Assembly (NCBI RefSeq): GCF_002920635.1
Contig: NZ_PQSR01000013.1
Span: 1 to 64,000 of the forward strand
Direction: 5' to 3'
DNA length: 64,000 bases
From: Streptomyces sp. Ru72
Lineage (GTDB): Bacteria; Actinomycetota; Actinomycetes; Streptomycetales; Streptomycetaceae
Position numbers and translations under genes: made by a program. The notes under the pieces are model-generated. The model was not told the DNA's origin, did no database searches, and worked only from the letters and a program-made list of their open reading frames with translations. Shown here one piece after another: positions 29,030 to 36,717 of this stretch (the stretch's first letter is position 1; each line of letters starts with the position of its first letter).

Positions 29030-29602
29030 ATGAGCAGCATGACCGTGACCACGTGGTCCATGGAGCAGACGTCCCCGAGCGATCTGCTCCCCGCCGCGGC
29101 CCCCGACCGCGATGTCCGGATCGTCCGCGCCGAGGTGCCCTCGCCGGAGTTCAGCCGGTTCCTGTACGCGTCGGTCGGCGGGGACATCCGCTGGATCGAC
29201 CGGCTCGGCTGGACGTACGCGCGCTGGCAGGAGCACCTGGACCGGCCGGGCGTGGAGACCTGGGTCGCCTACGACCGGGGCACGCCCGCGGGATACGTCG
29301 AGCTGGAACCGCAGGACGACGGAGTCGTGGAGATCGTCTACTTCGGGTTGCTGCCGGCCTTCCGGGGGCGGCGGATCGGCGGACACCTGCTGTCGTACGG
29401 GACCGCCCGCGCCTGGGACCTCGCGGACCGCTGGCCGCGGCGGACGCCGACGAAGCGGGTCTGGCTGCATACGTGCAGCCTGGACGGGGAGCACGCCATG
29501 AAGAACTACCTCCGCCGCGGGTTCCGGCTGTTCGACACCAAGGTCGAGGAGCAGGCGGAGATTGCCGCCCCGGGCCCCTGGCCAGGGGCGCACGCCCTCT
29601 GA
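29030..29602 (+). CDS. GNAT-family N-acetyltransferase
   Basis: 190 residues from MSSMTVTTWSMEQ. The acetyl-CoA site is visible as VYFGLLPAFRGRRIGGHLLSYGTARAW, followed by VWLHTCSLDGEHAMKNYLRRGFRLF. GYVELEPQDDGVVEIVYF forms the strands before it. The substrate is not evident. A second in-frame ATG lies three codons later. A perfect 13-bp hairpin follows at 29643-29675. Confidence 0.9.
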   Translation: MSSMTVTTWSMEQTSPSDLLPAAAPDRDVRIVRAEVPSPEFSRFLYASVGGDIRWIDRLGWTYARWQEHLDRPGVETWVAYDRGTPAGYVELEPQDDGVVEIVYFGLLPAFRGRRIGGHLLSYGTARAWDLADRWPRRTPTKRVWLHTCSLDGEHAMKNYLRRGFRLFDTKVEEQAEIAAPGPWPGAHAL

Positions 29603-29642
29603 CCTGCGCGGACGCGAGCGCGTCCGGGTGATGTGACCGACA

Positions 29643-29675
29643 ACACCCTTGTCCCACATGACGGGACAAGGGTGT
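29643..29675 (+). terminator. Hairpin terminator between the acetyltransferase and the sulfur operon
   Basis: ACACCCTTGTCCC and GGGACAAGGGTGT pair over 13 bp around a 7-base loop, 41 bp after the acetyltransferase stop. Confidence 0.85.
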
Positions 29676-29692
29676 CCGCATGATGGACGAAG

Positions 29693-29737
29693 CTGGACTG
29701 TGTCCAGATCGCCATGACACGCTTTCGTCATGTCTGG
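29693..29737 (+). promoter_or_regulatory. Operator-like dyads at the start of the sulfur operon
   Basis: CTGGAC-TGT-GTCCAG (29693-29707) is a perfect dyad. A second dyad, CATGAC (29713-29718) and GTCATG (29727-29732), follows, flanked by CCAGA and TCTGG, and covers the start codon of the leader ORF. Both lie just after the upstream terminator, where the promoter must be. They may bind a sulfur-status regulator; the protein is unknown. Confidence 0.5.
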
Positions 29738-29813
29738 AACTGGAATTGCCTTGGTGAGTCGACGGCACGTCGATCTCGGCCGCATGTCCAGCGCCATCTG
29801 TCCGGCGAGCTGA
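29730..29813 (+). CDS. Cys-containing leader peptide of the sulfur operon
   Basis: A 27-codon ORF from ATG; a GTG at 29754 would give 19 codons. Its end reads VSRRHVDLGRMSSAICPAS, matching the short leader peptides (RRHxDLxRxSSAxC) found before cysteine and sulfur genes in streptomycetes. In mycobacteria, short cysteine-rich leader ORFs act as cysteine-responsive attenuators of the operon behind them; the same mode here is inference. Between the leader and sirA lie a hairpin (29864-29883, 7 bp with one G-T pair) and a short GTCC-CGAA-GGAC stem (29919-29930) that covers the ribosome site GAAGGA of sirA, which fits translational control. Confidence 0.75.
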   Translation: MSGTGIALVSRRHVDLGRMSSAICPAS

Positions 29814-29939
29814 CAGCCTCCAGCCAGCACCGGATTTCCCTTTCCCCACCCTCGCGCAAGGACGCGCACGTTTTGTCGTGTGCCCGCATGTGCAGGTCAG
29901 AGCCCCGCTCCCCCGCTTGTCCCGAAGGACGTACTCACC
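29814..29939 (+). promoter_or_regulatory. Leader-to-sirA untranslated stretch with hairpins
   Basis: GCGCACG-TTTTGT-CGTGTGC (29864-29883) forms a hairpin. GTCC-CGAA-GGAC (29919-29930) folds over the sirA ribosome site. No other ORF fits the space. Structure that depends on ribosome position in the upstream leader is plausible. Confidence 0.45.
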
Positions 29940-31631
29940 ATGGCCGCCACCCCGCAGAATCCCGCCACGCCCCGCCGCAAGGTGAGCCGTCACCGTGGCG
30001 AGGGTCAGTGGGCCGCAGGTCACTTCACCCCGCTCAACGGCAACGAACAGTTCAAGAAGGACGACGACGGTCTCAATGTTCGGACACGCATTGAGACGAT
30101 CTACTCCAAGGCGGGTTTCGACTCGATCGACCCCAACGACCTTCGGGGCCGGATGCGGTGGTGGGGCCTGTACACCCAGCGCAGGCCCGGGATCGACGGC
30201 GGCAAGACCGCGATCCTGGAGCCGGAGGAGCTGGACGACAAGTACTTCATGATGCGGGTCCGCATCGACGGTGGAGCGCTCACCACCCGGCAGCTGCGCG
30301 TCATCGGCGAGATCTCGCAGGAGTTCGCGCGCGGCACGGCCGACATCACCGACCGGCAGAACGTCCAGTACCACTGGATCCGGGTGGAGGACGTGCCCGA
30401 GATCTGGAACCGCCTGGAGTCGGTGGGCCTGTCCACGGTCACCGCCTGCGGCGACACCCCCCGTGTGATGATCGGCTCCCCCGTCGCCGGCATCGCCGAG
30501 GACGAGATCATCGACGCCACCCCGGCGCTCGAGGAGATGAAGCGCCGCGTCCTGAACAACAAGGCGTATTCGAACCTCCCCCGGAAGTTCAAGACGGCCA
30601 TCTCCGGCTCGCCGCTCCTCGACGTGGTCCACGAGATCAACGACGTGGCGTTCGTCGGCGTCCGGCACCCCGAGCACGGGCCGGGCTTCGACGTGTGGGT
30701 CGGCGGCGGTCTGTCCACCAACCCCAAGCTGGGCGTGCGGCTGGGCGCGTGGGTGCCGCTGGAGGAGGTCCCGGACGTCTACGAGGGCGTCCTGTCGATC
30801 TTCCGCGACTACGGCTACCGGCGGCTGCGCAACCGGGCCCGTCTGAAGTTCCTGGTCGCCGACTGGGGCGCCGAGAAGTTCCGCCAGGTGCTCGAGGACG
30901 AGTACCTGGGGCGGAAGCTGGTCGACGGTCCCGCTCCCGAGCAGCCCGTCCAGCAGTGGCGCGACCACGTCGGCATCCACCGTCAGAAGGACGGCCGCTA
31001 CTACGTCGGTTTCGCCCCGCGCGTCGGCCGCGTCGACGGCACCACGCTCACGAAGATCGCCGACCTGGCGGAGGCGCACGGCTCGGGCCGGGTCCGCACC
31101 ACCGTCGAGCAGAAGATGATCATCCTTGATGTCGAGGAGGGCCAGGTCGACTCCCTGGTCGACGGCCTGGAGGCGCTCGACCTCACCGCCAAGCCGTCCT
31201 CGTTCCGGCGCGGCACCATGGCCTGCACCGGCATCGAGTTCTGCAAGCTCGCCATCGTCGAGACCAAGCAGCGCGGTTCCTCGCTCATCGACGAACTGGA
31301 GCGGCGTCTGCCGGACTTCGACGAGCCGATCACCATCAACCTCAACGGCTGCCCGAACGCCTGCGCCCGTATCCAGGTCGCGGACATCGGCCTGAAGGGC
31401 CAGCTGGTCCTCGACGACAAGGGCGAGCAGGTCGAGGGCTACCAGGTGCACCTGGGCGGCGCGCTCGGCCTCGAGGCGGGGTTCGGCCGCAAGGTCCGCG
31501 GTCTGAAGGTCACCGCGGAGGAGCTGCCGGACTACATCGAGCGCGTCCTCAAGCGCTTCCAGGCGGAGCGCGAGGACGGCGAGCGGTTCGCGACCTGGGC
31601 TTCCCGGGCTTCCGAGGAGGCGTTGTCGTGA
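29940..31631 (+). CDS. sirA: Ferredoxin-type sulfite reductase (siroheme/4Fe-4S)
   Basis: 563 residues from MAATPQNPATPRRK with GAAGGA 10 bases upstream. It reduces sulfite to sulfide by six electrons in the cytoplasm. The nitrite/sulfite reductase repeats are visible twice (N-terminal LTTRQLRVIGEISQEFARGTADITDRQNVQYHW-type half and the second half around VDGTTLTKIADLAEAHG). The cluster ligands are Cys 429 and 435 in MACTGIEFCKLA and Cys 471 and 475 in NGCPNACAR; siroheme-binding Arg/Lys residues are in the usual places. Its position at the head of cysH-cysC-cysD-cysN, and the siroheme chelatase at the end of the cluster, favour sulfite over nitrite as substrate. The stop overlaps the next start (GTGA). 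Confidence 0.93.
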   Translation: MAATPQNPATPRRKVSRHRGEGQWAAGHFTPLNGNEQFKKDDDGLNVRTRIETIYSKAGFDSIDPNDLRGRMRWWGLYTQRRPGIDGGKTAILEPEELDDKYFMMRVRIDGGALTTRQLRVIGEISQEFARGTADITDRQNVQYHWIRVEDVPEIWNRLESVGLSTVTACGDTPRVMIGSPVAGIAEDEIIDATPALEEMKRRVLNNKAYSNLPRKFKTAISGSPLLDVVHEINDVAFVGVRHPEHGPGFDVWVGGGLSTNPKLGVRLGAWVPLEEVPDVYEGVLSIFRDYGYRRLRNRARLKFLVADWGAEKFRQVLEDEYLGRKLVDGPAPEQPVQQWRDHVGIHRQKDGRYYVGFAPRVGRVDGTTLTKIADLAEAHGSGRVRTTVEQKMIILDVEEGQVDSLVDGLEALDLTAKPSSFRRGTMACTGIEFCKLAIVETKQRGSSLIDELERRLPDFDEPITINLNGCPNACARIQVADIGLKGQLVLDDKGEQVEGYQVHLGGALGLEAGFGRKVRGLKVTAEELPDYIERVLKRFQAEREDGERFATWASRASEEALS

Positions 31632-31807
31632 GCGAGCGTGCGGCGCCCTTCTACTGCCCCTACTGCGGCGAGGAAGACCTGCGTCCGAGCGAAGCGGGCC
31701 ACGGCGCGTGGGAATGCGCGGCGTGCAATCGAGCCTTCCAGTTGAAGTTCCTCGGGCTGCTCGCCCAGGGGCTTCAGCGAGCCGACAGCGGAGGGGACGA
31801 GATATGA
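31628..31807 (+). CDS. 59-residue zinc-ribbon protein in the sulfur operon
   Basis: A GTG-started ORF overlaps the sirA stop (GTGA) and ends in ATGA shared with cysH, so it is embedded in the operon by coupling at both sides. It carries two CxxC knuckles: Cys 10/13 in FYCPYCGEE and Cys 30/33 in WECAACNRAF, then a hydrophobic helix QLKFLGLLAQGLQ. This is a zinc-ribbon or rubredoxin-like fold. I recall similar unnamed ORFs between these genes in other actinomycetes. A role as an electron or sulfur-transfer partner of SirA or CysH is inference only. Confidence 0.8.
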   Translation: MSERAAPFYCPYCGEEDLRPSEAGHGAWECAACNRAFQLKFLGLLAQGLQRADSGGDEI

Positions 31808-32514
31808 GCACGACTCAGACCGAACGGACGGCCGAGGAGCTGAAGGCGCTCGCCGAGCAGGCCGGCCGCGACCTGGAGGACGCCTCCGCGCTGGAGATCC
31901 TCCAGTGGGCGGCCGACACCTTCGGCAACCGCTTCTGCGTGACCTCGTCCATGGAGGACGCGGTGGTCGCCCACCTCGCCTCCCGTGCGATGCCCGGCGT
32001 CGACGTGGTGTTCCTCGACACCGGCTACCACTTCCCGGAGACCATCGGCACCCGCGACGCGGTCGAGGCTGTGATGGACGTCAACGTCATCACGCTCACC
32101 CCGCGCCAGACGGTCGCCGAGCAGGACGCCGAGTACGGCCCGAAGCTGCACGACCGCGACCCCGACCTGTGCTGCAAGCTGCGCAAGGTCCAGCCGCTCG
32201 AGGAGGGCCTCAAGGGCTACGACGCCTGGGCGACCGGCCTACGCCGGGACGAGTCCCCGACCCGCGCGAACACCCCGGTCGTCGGCTGGGACGAGAAGCG
32301 GCAGAAGGTCAAGATCTCGCCGATCGCCCGCTGGACGCAGGACGACGTGGACGCCTACGTCGCCGAGCACGGCGTGCTGACCAACCCCCTGCTGATGGAC
32401 GGCTACGCCTCCGTCGGCTGCGCGCCCTGCACCCGCCGGGTCCTTCAGGGCGAGGACGCACGCGCCGGCCGCTGGGCGGGCCGCGCCAAGACCGAGTGCG
32501 GGCTGCACGGCTGA
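31804..32514 (+). CDS. cysH: Adenylylsulfate (APS)-type reductase, CysH family
   Basis: 236 residues, start MSTTQTERTAEELKALAEQ in an ATGA overlap. It reduces activated sulfate to sulfite with thioredoxin. The PP-loop-like core has SSMEDAVVAHLA, FLDTGYHFPET and WATGLRRDESPTR. The Cys pair in DLCCKL and CAPC near the C-terminus are the four ligands of a 4Fe-4S cluster, and ECGLHG carries the catalytic Cys; this set marks the APS reductase subtype rather than the cluster-free PAPS reductase of E. coli. It nevertheless sits beside an APS kinase gene (cysC). Confidence 0.94.
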   Translation: MSTTQTERTAEELKALAEQAGRDLEDASALEILQWAADTFGNRFCVTSSMEDAVVAHLASRAMPGVDVVFLDTGYHFPETIGTRDAVEAVMDVNVITLTPRQTVAEQDAEYGPKLHDRDPDLCCKLRKVQPLEEGLKGYDAWATGLRRDESPTRANTPVVGWDEKRQKVKISPIARWTQDDVDAYVAEHGVLTNPLLMDGYASVGCAPCTRRVLQGEDARAGRWAGRAKTECGLHG

Positions 32515-32540
32515 CCATGACAGAGATTCAGGAGACACAC

Positions 32541-33077
32541 GTGACGAGCGGAGCCACCGTCTGGCTCACGGGTCTGCCGAGCGCGGGCAAGACCACCATC
32601 GCCCACGAGCTGGCGGGCCGGCTGCGCGAGGAGGGCCACCGGGTCGAGGTGCTCGACGGCGACGAGATCCGCGAGTTCCTCTCCGCGGGCCTCGGCTTCA
32701 GCCGGGAGGACCGGCACACCAACGTGCAGCGCATCGGCTTCGTCGCCGAACTGCTGGCCAGCAACGGGGTCAAGACCCTCGTCCCGGTCATCGCTCCGTA
32801 CGCGGACAGCCGGGAGGCGGTGCGCAAGCGCCACCAGCAGAACGGGACGGCGTACCTCGAGGTGCACGTGGCCACCCCGGTCGACGTCTGCTCGGTGCGC
32901 GATGTGAAGGGTCTGTACGCCAAGCAGGCCGCCGGTGAGCTGAAGGGCCTGACGGGCGTCGACGACCCCTACGAGGAGCCCGAGTCGCCGGATCTGCGGA
33001 TCGAGTCGCAGCACCAGACCGTGCAGGAGTCCGCGGCGTCCGTGTACGCGCTGCTCAGCGAAAGGGGACTGGCATGA
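32541..33077 (+). CDS. cysC: Adenylylsulfate kinase
   Basis: 178 residues from GTG at 32541, with AGGAG 6 bases upstream; an ATG at 32517, three bases after the cysH stop, would add eight residues but has no ribosome site. It phosphorylates APS to PAPS. The P-loop GLPSAGKT lies at 11-18, followed by VLDGDEIREFLSAGLGFSREDRHTN, VIAPYADSREAVRKRH, YLEVHVATPVDVCSVRDVKGLY and DDPYEEPE, all family marks. It overlaps cysD by ATGA. Confidence 0.93.
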   Translation: MTSGATVWLTGLPSAGKTTIAHELAGRLREEGHRVEVLDGDEIREFLSAGLGFSREDRHTNVQRIGFVAELLASNGVKTLVPVIAPYADSREAVRKRHQQNGTAYLEVHVATPVDVCSVRDVKGLYAKQAAGELKGLTGVDDPYEEPESPDLRIESQHQTVQESAASVYALLSERGLA

Positions 33078-34012
33078 CGACCGTGGCCGGTATTCAGGAG
33101 GGAACGGACAGCAGCCCGTACGCCCTCTCCCACCTGGACGCCCTCGAGTCCGAGGCGGTGCACATCTTCCGCGAGGTGGCGGGCGAGTTCGAGAACCCGG
33201 TGATCCTCTTCTCCGGCGGCAAGGACTCCATCGTCATGCTGCACCTGGCGCTGAAGGCGTTCGCGCCCGCGCCGGTGCCGTTCGCGCTGCTGCACGTGGA
33301 CACCGGGCACAACTTCCCCGAGGTCATCGAGTACCGCGACCGCACGGTGGCGAAGCACAACCTGCGGCTGCATGTCGCCTCCGTGCAGGACTACATCGAC
33401 CGCGGTGTGCTCAAGGAGCGCCCGGACGGCACCCGCAACCCGCTGCAGACGCTGCCGCTGACGGAGAAGATCCAGTCCGAGCGGTTCGACGCCGTGTTCG
33501 GCGGCGGCCGGCGTGACGAGGAGAAGGCGCGCGCCAAGGAGCGGGTGTTCTCGCTGCGGGACGAGTTCTCGCAGTGGGACCCGCGCCGCCAGCGCCCCGA
33601 GCTGTGGCAGCTGTACAACGGGCGGCATGCGCCCGGCGAGCACGTGCGCGTGTTCCCGCTGTCGAACTGGACCGAGCTGGACGTCTGGCAGTACATCGCC
33701 CGGGAGGGCATCGAGCTGCCCGAGATCTACTTCGCCCACGAGCGCGAGGTGTTCCAGCGGAGCGGCATGTGGCTGACCGCCGGTGAGTGGGGCGGCCCCA
33801 AGGACGGCGAGAGCGTCGAGAAGCGCCTCGTGCGCTACCGCACCGTCGGCGACATGTCCTGCACCGGTGCCGTGGACTCCGACGCGGTGACCCTGGAGCA
33901 GGTCATCACCGAGATCGCCGCCTCCCGGCTGACCGAGCGGGGCGCGACCCGGGCCGACGACAAGCTCTCGGAGGCCGCCATGGAGGACCGCAAGCGCGAG
34001 GGGTACTTCTAA
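33074..34012 (+). CDS. cysD: Sulfate adenylyltransferase subunit 2
   Basis: 312 residues. The PP-loop SGGKDS (47-52) makes the adenylyl bond of APS from ATP and sulfate. LLHVDTGHNFPEVIEYRD, the AVFGGGRRDEEKARAKER stretch, FPLSNWTELDVWQYI and the C-terminal ADDKLSEAAMEDRKREGYF are typical. It works as a heterodimer with the GTPase CysN, whose gene starts 2 bp downstream. The start is in an ATGA overlap with cysC. Confidence 0.95.
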   Translation: MTTVAGIQEGTDSSPYALSHLDALESEAVHIFREVAGEFENPVILFSGGKDSIVMLHLALKAFAPAPVPFALLHVDTGHNFPEVIEYRDRTVAKHNLRLHVASVQDYIDRGVLKERPDGTRNPLQTLPLTEKIQSERFDAVFGGGRRDEEKARAKERVFSLRDEFSQWDPRRQRPELWQLYNGRHAPGEHVRVFPLSNWTELDVWQYIAREGIELPEIYFAHEREVFQRSGMWLTAGEWGGPKDGESVEKRLVRYRTVGDMSCTGAVDSDAVTLEQVITEIAASRLTERGATRADDKLSEAAMEDRKREGYF

Positions 34013-34014
34013 GC

Positions 34015-35343
34015 ATGACCACGACCACGGAACTCTCCGCCACCACCCTCCTGCGGTTCGCCACCGCCGGTTCGGTCGACGACGGCAAGTCCACCCTCGT
34101 CGGGCGGCTGCTGCACGACTCCAAGTCGGTCCTCGCCGACCAGCTGGAGGCCGTGGAGCGGGCGTCGGCCAGCCGCGGCCAGGAGGGCCCGGACCTGGCC
34201 CTGCTCACCGACGGTCTGCGCGCCGAGCGCGAGCAGGGCATCACCATCGACGTGGCGTACCGCTACTTCGCCACGCCCCGACGCCGGTTCATCCTCGCCG
34301 ACACCCCCGGCCATGTGCAGTACACCCGCAACATGGTCACCGGCGCCTCCACCGCCGAGCTGACCGTCGTCCTGGTCGACGCCCGCAACGGCGTCGTCGA
34401 GCAGACCCGCCGCCACGCGGCGATCGCCGCCCTGCTGCGCGTCCCGCACGTGGTCCTCGCCGTGAACAAGATGGACCTGGTCGGCTACCAGGAGTCCGTC
34501 TTCGCGAAGATCGCCGAGGAGTTCACGGCGTACGCGACCGAGCTGGGCGTCCCGGAGGTCACCGCGATCCCGATCTCGGCGCTCGAGGGCGACAACGTGG
34601 TGGAGCCGTCCGCCCACATGGACTGGTACGGCGGCCCGACCGTCCTGGAGCACCTGGAGACCGTCCCGGTCAGCCACGACCTGGCGCACTGCCACGCCCG
34701 GCTGCCCGTGCAGTACGTGATCCGCCCGCAGACCACCGAGCACCCCGACTACCGGGGTTACGCCGGTCAGATCGCGGCCGGCTCCTTCCGGGTCGGCGAC
34801 CAGGTCACCGTCCTGCCGTCCGGCCGTACGACGAAGGTCTCCGGCATCGACCTGCTGGGCGAGCCGGTCGACGTGGCCTGGACACCGCAGTCGGTGACGC
34901 TGCTCCTCGAGGACGACATCGACATCTCGCGCGGCGACCTGATCGTGCCCAGCAAGGACGCGCCGCCGACCACCCAGGACATCGAGGCGACCGTCTGCCA
35001 CGTCGCCGACCAGCCGCTGACGGTCGGTCACCGCGTGCTGCTCAAGCACGGCACCCGCACCGTCAAGGCGATCGTCAAGGACATCCCGTCCCGGCTCACG
35101 CTCGACGACCTGTCCCTGCACCCGCACCCGGGGCAGCTCGTCGCCAACGACATCGGCCGGGTGAAGATCCGTACCGCCGAGCCGCTGCCGGTGGACTCGT
35201 ACGCGGACTCGCGCCGCACGGGTTCGTTCATCCTGATCGACCCGTCCGACGGCACCACGCTGACCGCCGGAATGGTCGGCGAGTCGTTCGCCGCGCCCGA
35301 GCCGGTCAAGGACGAGGCCGACGACGACGGGTGGGACTTCTGA
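34015..35343 (+). CDS. cysN: Sulfate adenylyltransferase subunit 1 (GTPase)
   Basis: 442 residues from MTTTTELSATTLLRF. An elongation-factor-like GTPase that drives APS formation by CysD. G1 is GSVDDGKST (19-27), then ITIDVAYRYF, DTPGHVQYTRNMVTGAS, NKMDLVGY and SALEGDN, followed by two beta-barrel domains. There is no C-terminal APS kinase domain, in keeping with the separate cysC. The start lies after the cysD stop, at AGCATG. Confidence 0.95.
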   Translation: MTTTTELSATTLLRFATAGSVDDGKSTLVGRLLHDSKSVLADQLEAVERASASRGQEGPDLALLTDGLRAEREQGITIDVAYRYFATPRRRFILADTPGHVQYTRNMVTGASTAELTVVLVDARNGVVEQTRRHAAIAALLRVPHVVLAVNKMDLVGYQESVFAKIAEEFTAYATELGVPEVTAIPISALEGDNVVEPSAHMDWYGGPTVLEHLETVPVSHDLAHCHARLPVQYVIRPQTTEHPDYRGYAGQIAAGSFRVGDQVTVLPSGRTTKVSGIDLLGEPVDVAWTPQSVTLLLEDDIDISRGDLIVPSKDAPPTTQDIEATVCHVADQPLTVGHRVLLKHGTRTVKAIVKDIPSRLTLDDLSLHPHPGQLVANDIGRVKIRTAEPLPVDSYADSRRTGSFILIDPSDGTTLTAGMVGESFAAPEPVKDEADDDGWDF

Positions 35344-35437
35344 TCATGACCACCACCTGCTTCTACTCGACGTTCGCCAAGGAGGGCGGCCGTGTCGGCA
35401 GCGGCGCCCTCGGCAGCGGGCAGGGCGGAGTGGCGCG

Positions 35438-35530
35438 ATGTGCGCGATGACGTACGCGCACTGCCTGCGCGCCCCGTCCCCCCACTGCCTGCGTAAACGA
35501 AGACCTGCCGACCTCCCGGCCACGACCTGA
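35438..35530 (+). CDS. Cys-rich 30-codon ORF before the sulfonate transporter genes
   Basis: This ORF begins MCAMTYAHCLRAPSPHCLR, with Cys at 2, 9 and 17 and a doubled HCLR phrase, then a basic end. It fills the 226-bp gap between cysN and the binding-protein gene and stops 39 bp before that gene. Three Cys in 19 codons in a sulfur operon suggest a second cysteine-sensing leader, but it does not match the RRHxDL leader family. The ribosome site is poor, an ATG at 35447 is alternative, and chance cannot be excluded. Confidence 0.4.
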   Translation: MCAMTYAHCLRAPSPHCLRKRRPADLPATT

Positions 35531-35569
35531 AAGACCGTGACCGCCGGGCCAACGAGAGGAAACCCTCCC

Positions 35570-36682
35570 GTGCCTGCCATCCGCTCGACACTCTTCCGCC
35601 GCGGCATAGCCGTGGCCGCCACTCTCCCCCTCCTCACGCTCGCCGCCTGCGGTTACGGCTCCAAGGCGACCAGCACCCCGGCGGACCAGAAGGTCGCCGC
35701 CGGTGCCCAGAAGATCGACGGCCTCGACTCCGTCAAGATCGGCTACTTCGGCAACCTCACCCACGGCACCGCGCTCGTGGGTGTCCAGAAGGGCTTCTTC
35801 CAGAAGGCGCTCGGCGCCACCCAGGCCAAGTACCAGATCTTCAACGCGGGCCCCTCGGAGATCGAGGCGCTGAACTCCGGTTCCATCGACATCGGCTGGA
35901 TCGGCCCCTCCCCGGCGATCAACGGCTACACCAAGTCCGACGGCAAGAGCCTGCGCATCATCGGCGGTTCGGCGTCCGGCGGCGTGAAGCTCGTGGTCGA
36001 CCCGAAGAAGATCAAGTCCCTGGCGGACGTCAAGGGCAAGAAGATCGCCACCCCACAGCTCGGCAACACGCAGGACGTGGCGTTCCTCAACTGGATCGCG
36101 GAGCAGGGCTGGAAGGTCGACGCGCAGAGCGGCAAGGGCGATGTGTCGGTGGTCCGCACCGACAACAAGGTCACCCCGGACGCCTTCAAGTCCGGCTCCG
36201 TCGACGGCGCCTGGGTGCCGGAGCCGACCGCGTCCAAGCTGGTCGCCGAGGGCGGCAAGGTGCTGCTGGACGAGTCCTCGCTGTGGCCGGACAAGAAGTT
36301 CGTGATCACGAACATCATCGTGTCGCAGAAGTTCCTCAAGGAGCACCCGAAGGCCGTCGAGGCCGTGCTGAAGGCGTCCGTCGAGACCAACAAGTGGATC
36401 AAGGCCAACCCGGACGCGGCGAAGGAGGCGGCCAACCAGCAGCTGGCGGTCGACTCCGGCAAGGCGCTCCCGGCGAAGGTCCTCGACCCGGCGTGGAAGT
36501 CCATCCAGTTCACCGACGACCCGCTGGCCTCCACGCTGAACACCGAGGCGCAGCACGCGGTCAAGGCCGGCCTGCTGAAGGACCCGCAGCTGGACGGCAT
36601 CTACGACCTCATCCTCCTGAACAAGGTCCTTAAGGCCGAGGGTGAGCCGACCGTCAGCGACGCCGGTCTCGGCGTCAAGTAA
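35570..36682 (+). CDS. Substrate-binding lipoprotein of a sulfonate-type ABC transporter
   Basis: 370 residues from GTG with AGAGGA 9 bases upstream. Signal peptide with lipobox LTLAAC, so a membrane-anchored lipoprotein. The mature part resembles SsuA/TauA/NrtA: VKIGYFGNLTHGTALVGVQKGFFQKAL, GPSEIEALNSGSIDIGWIGPSPAING, GKKIATPQLGNTQDVAFLNW, GSVDGAWVPEPTASKLV. Together with the ATPase and permease downstream it should import sulfonates, sulfate esters or a like organosulfur compound; the place after cysN supports this, the exact substrate is open. Confidence 0.9.
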   Translation: MPAIRSTLFRRGIAVAATLPLLTLAACGYGSKATSTPADQKVAAGAQKIDGLDSVKIGYFGNLTHGTALVGVQKGFFQKALGATQAKYQIFNAGPSEIEALNSGSIDIGWIGPSPAINGYTKSDGKSLRIIGGSASGGVKLVVDPKKIKSLADVKGKKIATPQLGNTQDVAFLNWIAEQGWKVDAQSGKGDVSVVRTDNKVTPDAFKSGSVDGAWVPEPTASKLVAEGGKVLLDESSLWPDKKFVITNIIVSQKFLKEHPKAVEAVLKASVETNKWIKANPDAAKEAANQQLAVDSGKALPAKVLDPAWKSIQFTDDPLASTLNTEAQHAVKAGLLKDPQLDGIYDLILLNKVLKAEGEPTVSDAGLGVK

Positions 36683-36717
36683 GCCCGCAGCCGATGAGTT
36701 CTCAGGAGGTGACGACC

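Noticed and set aside
35346..35450. A 34-codon ORF right after cysN starting MTTTCFYSTF
   Set aside because: It is Gly-rich after the start and has no ribosome site; the start resembles the cysN start, perhaps by chance. It overlaps the more Cys-rich ORF at 35438.
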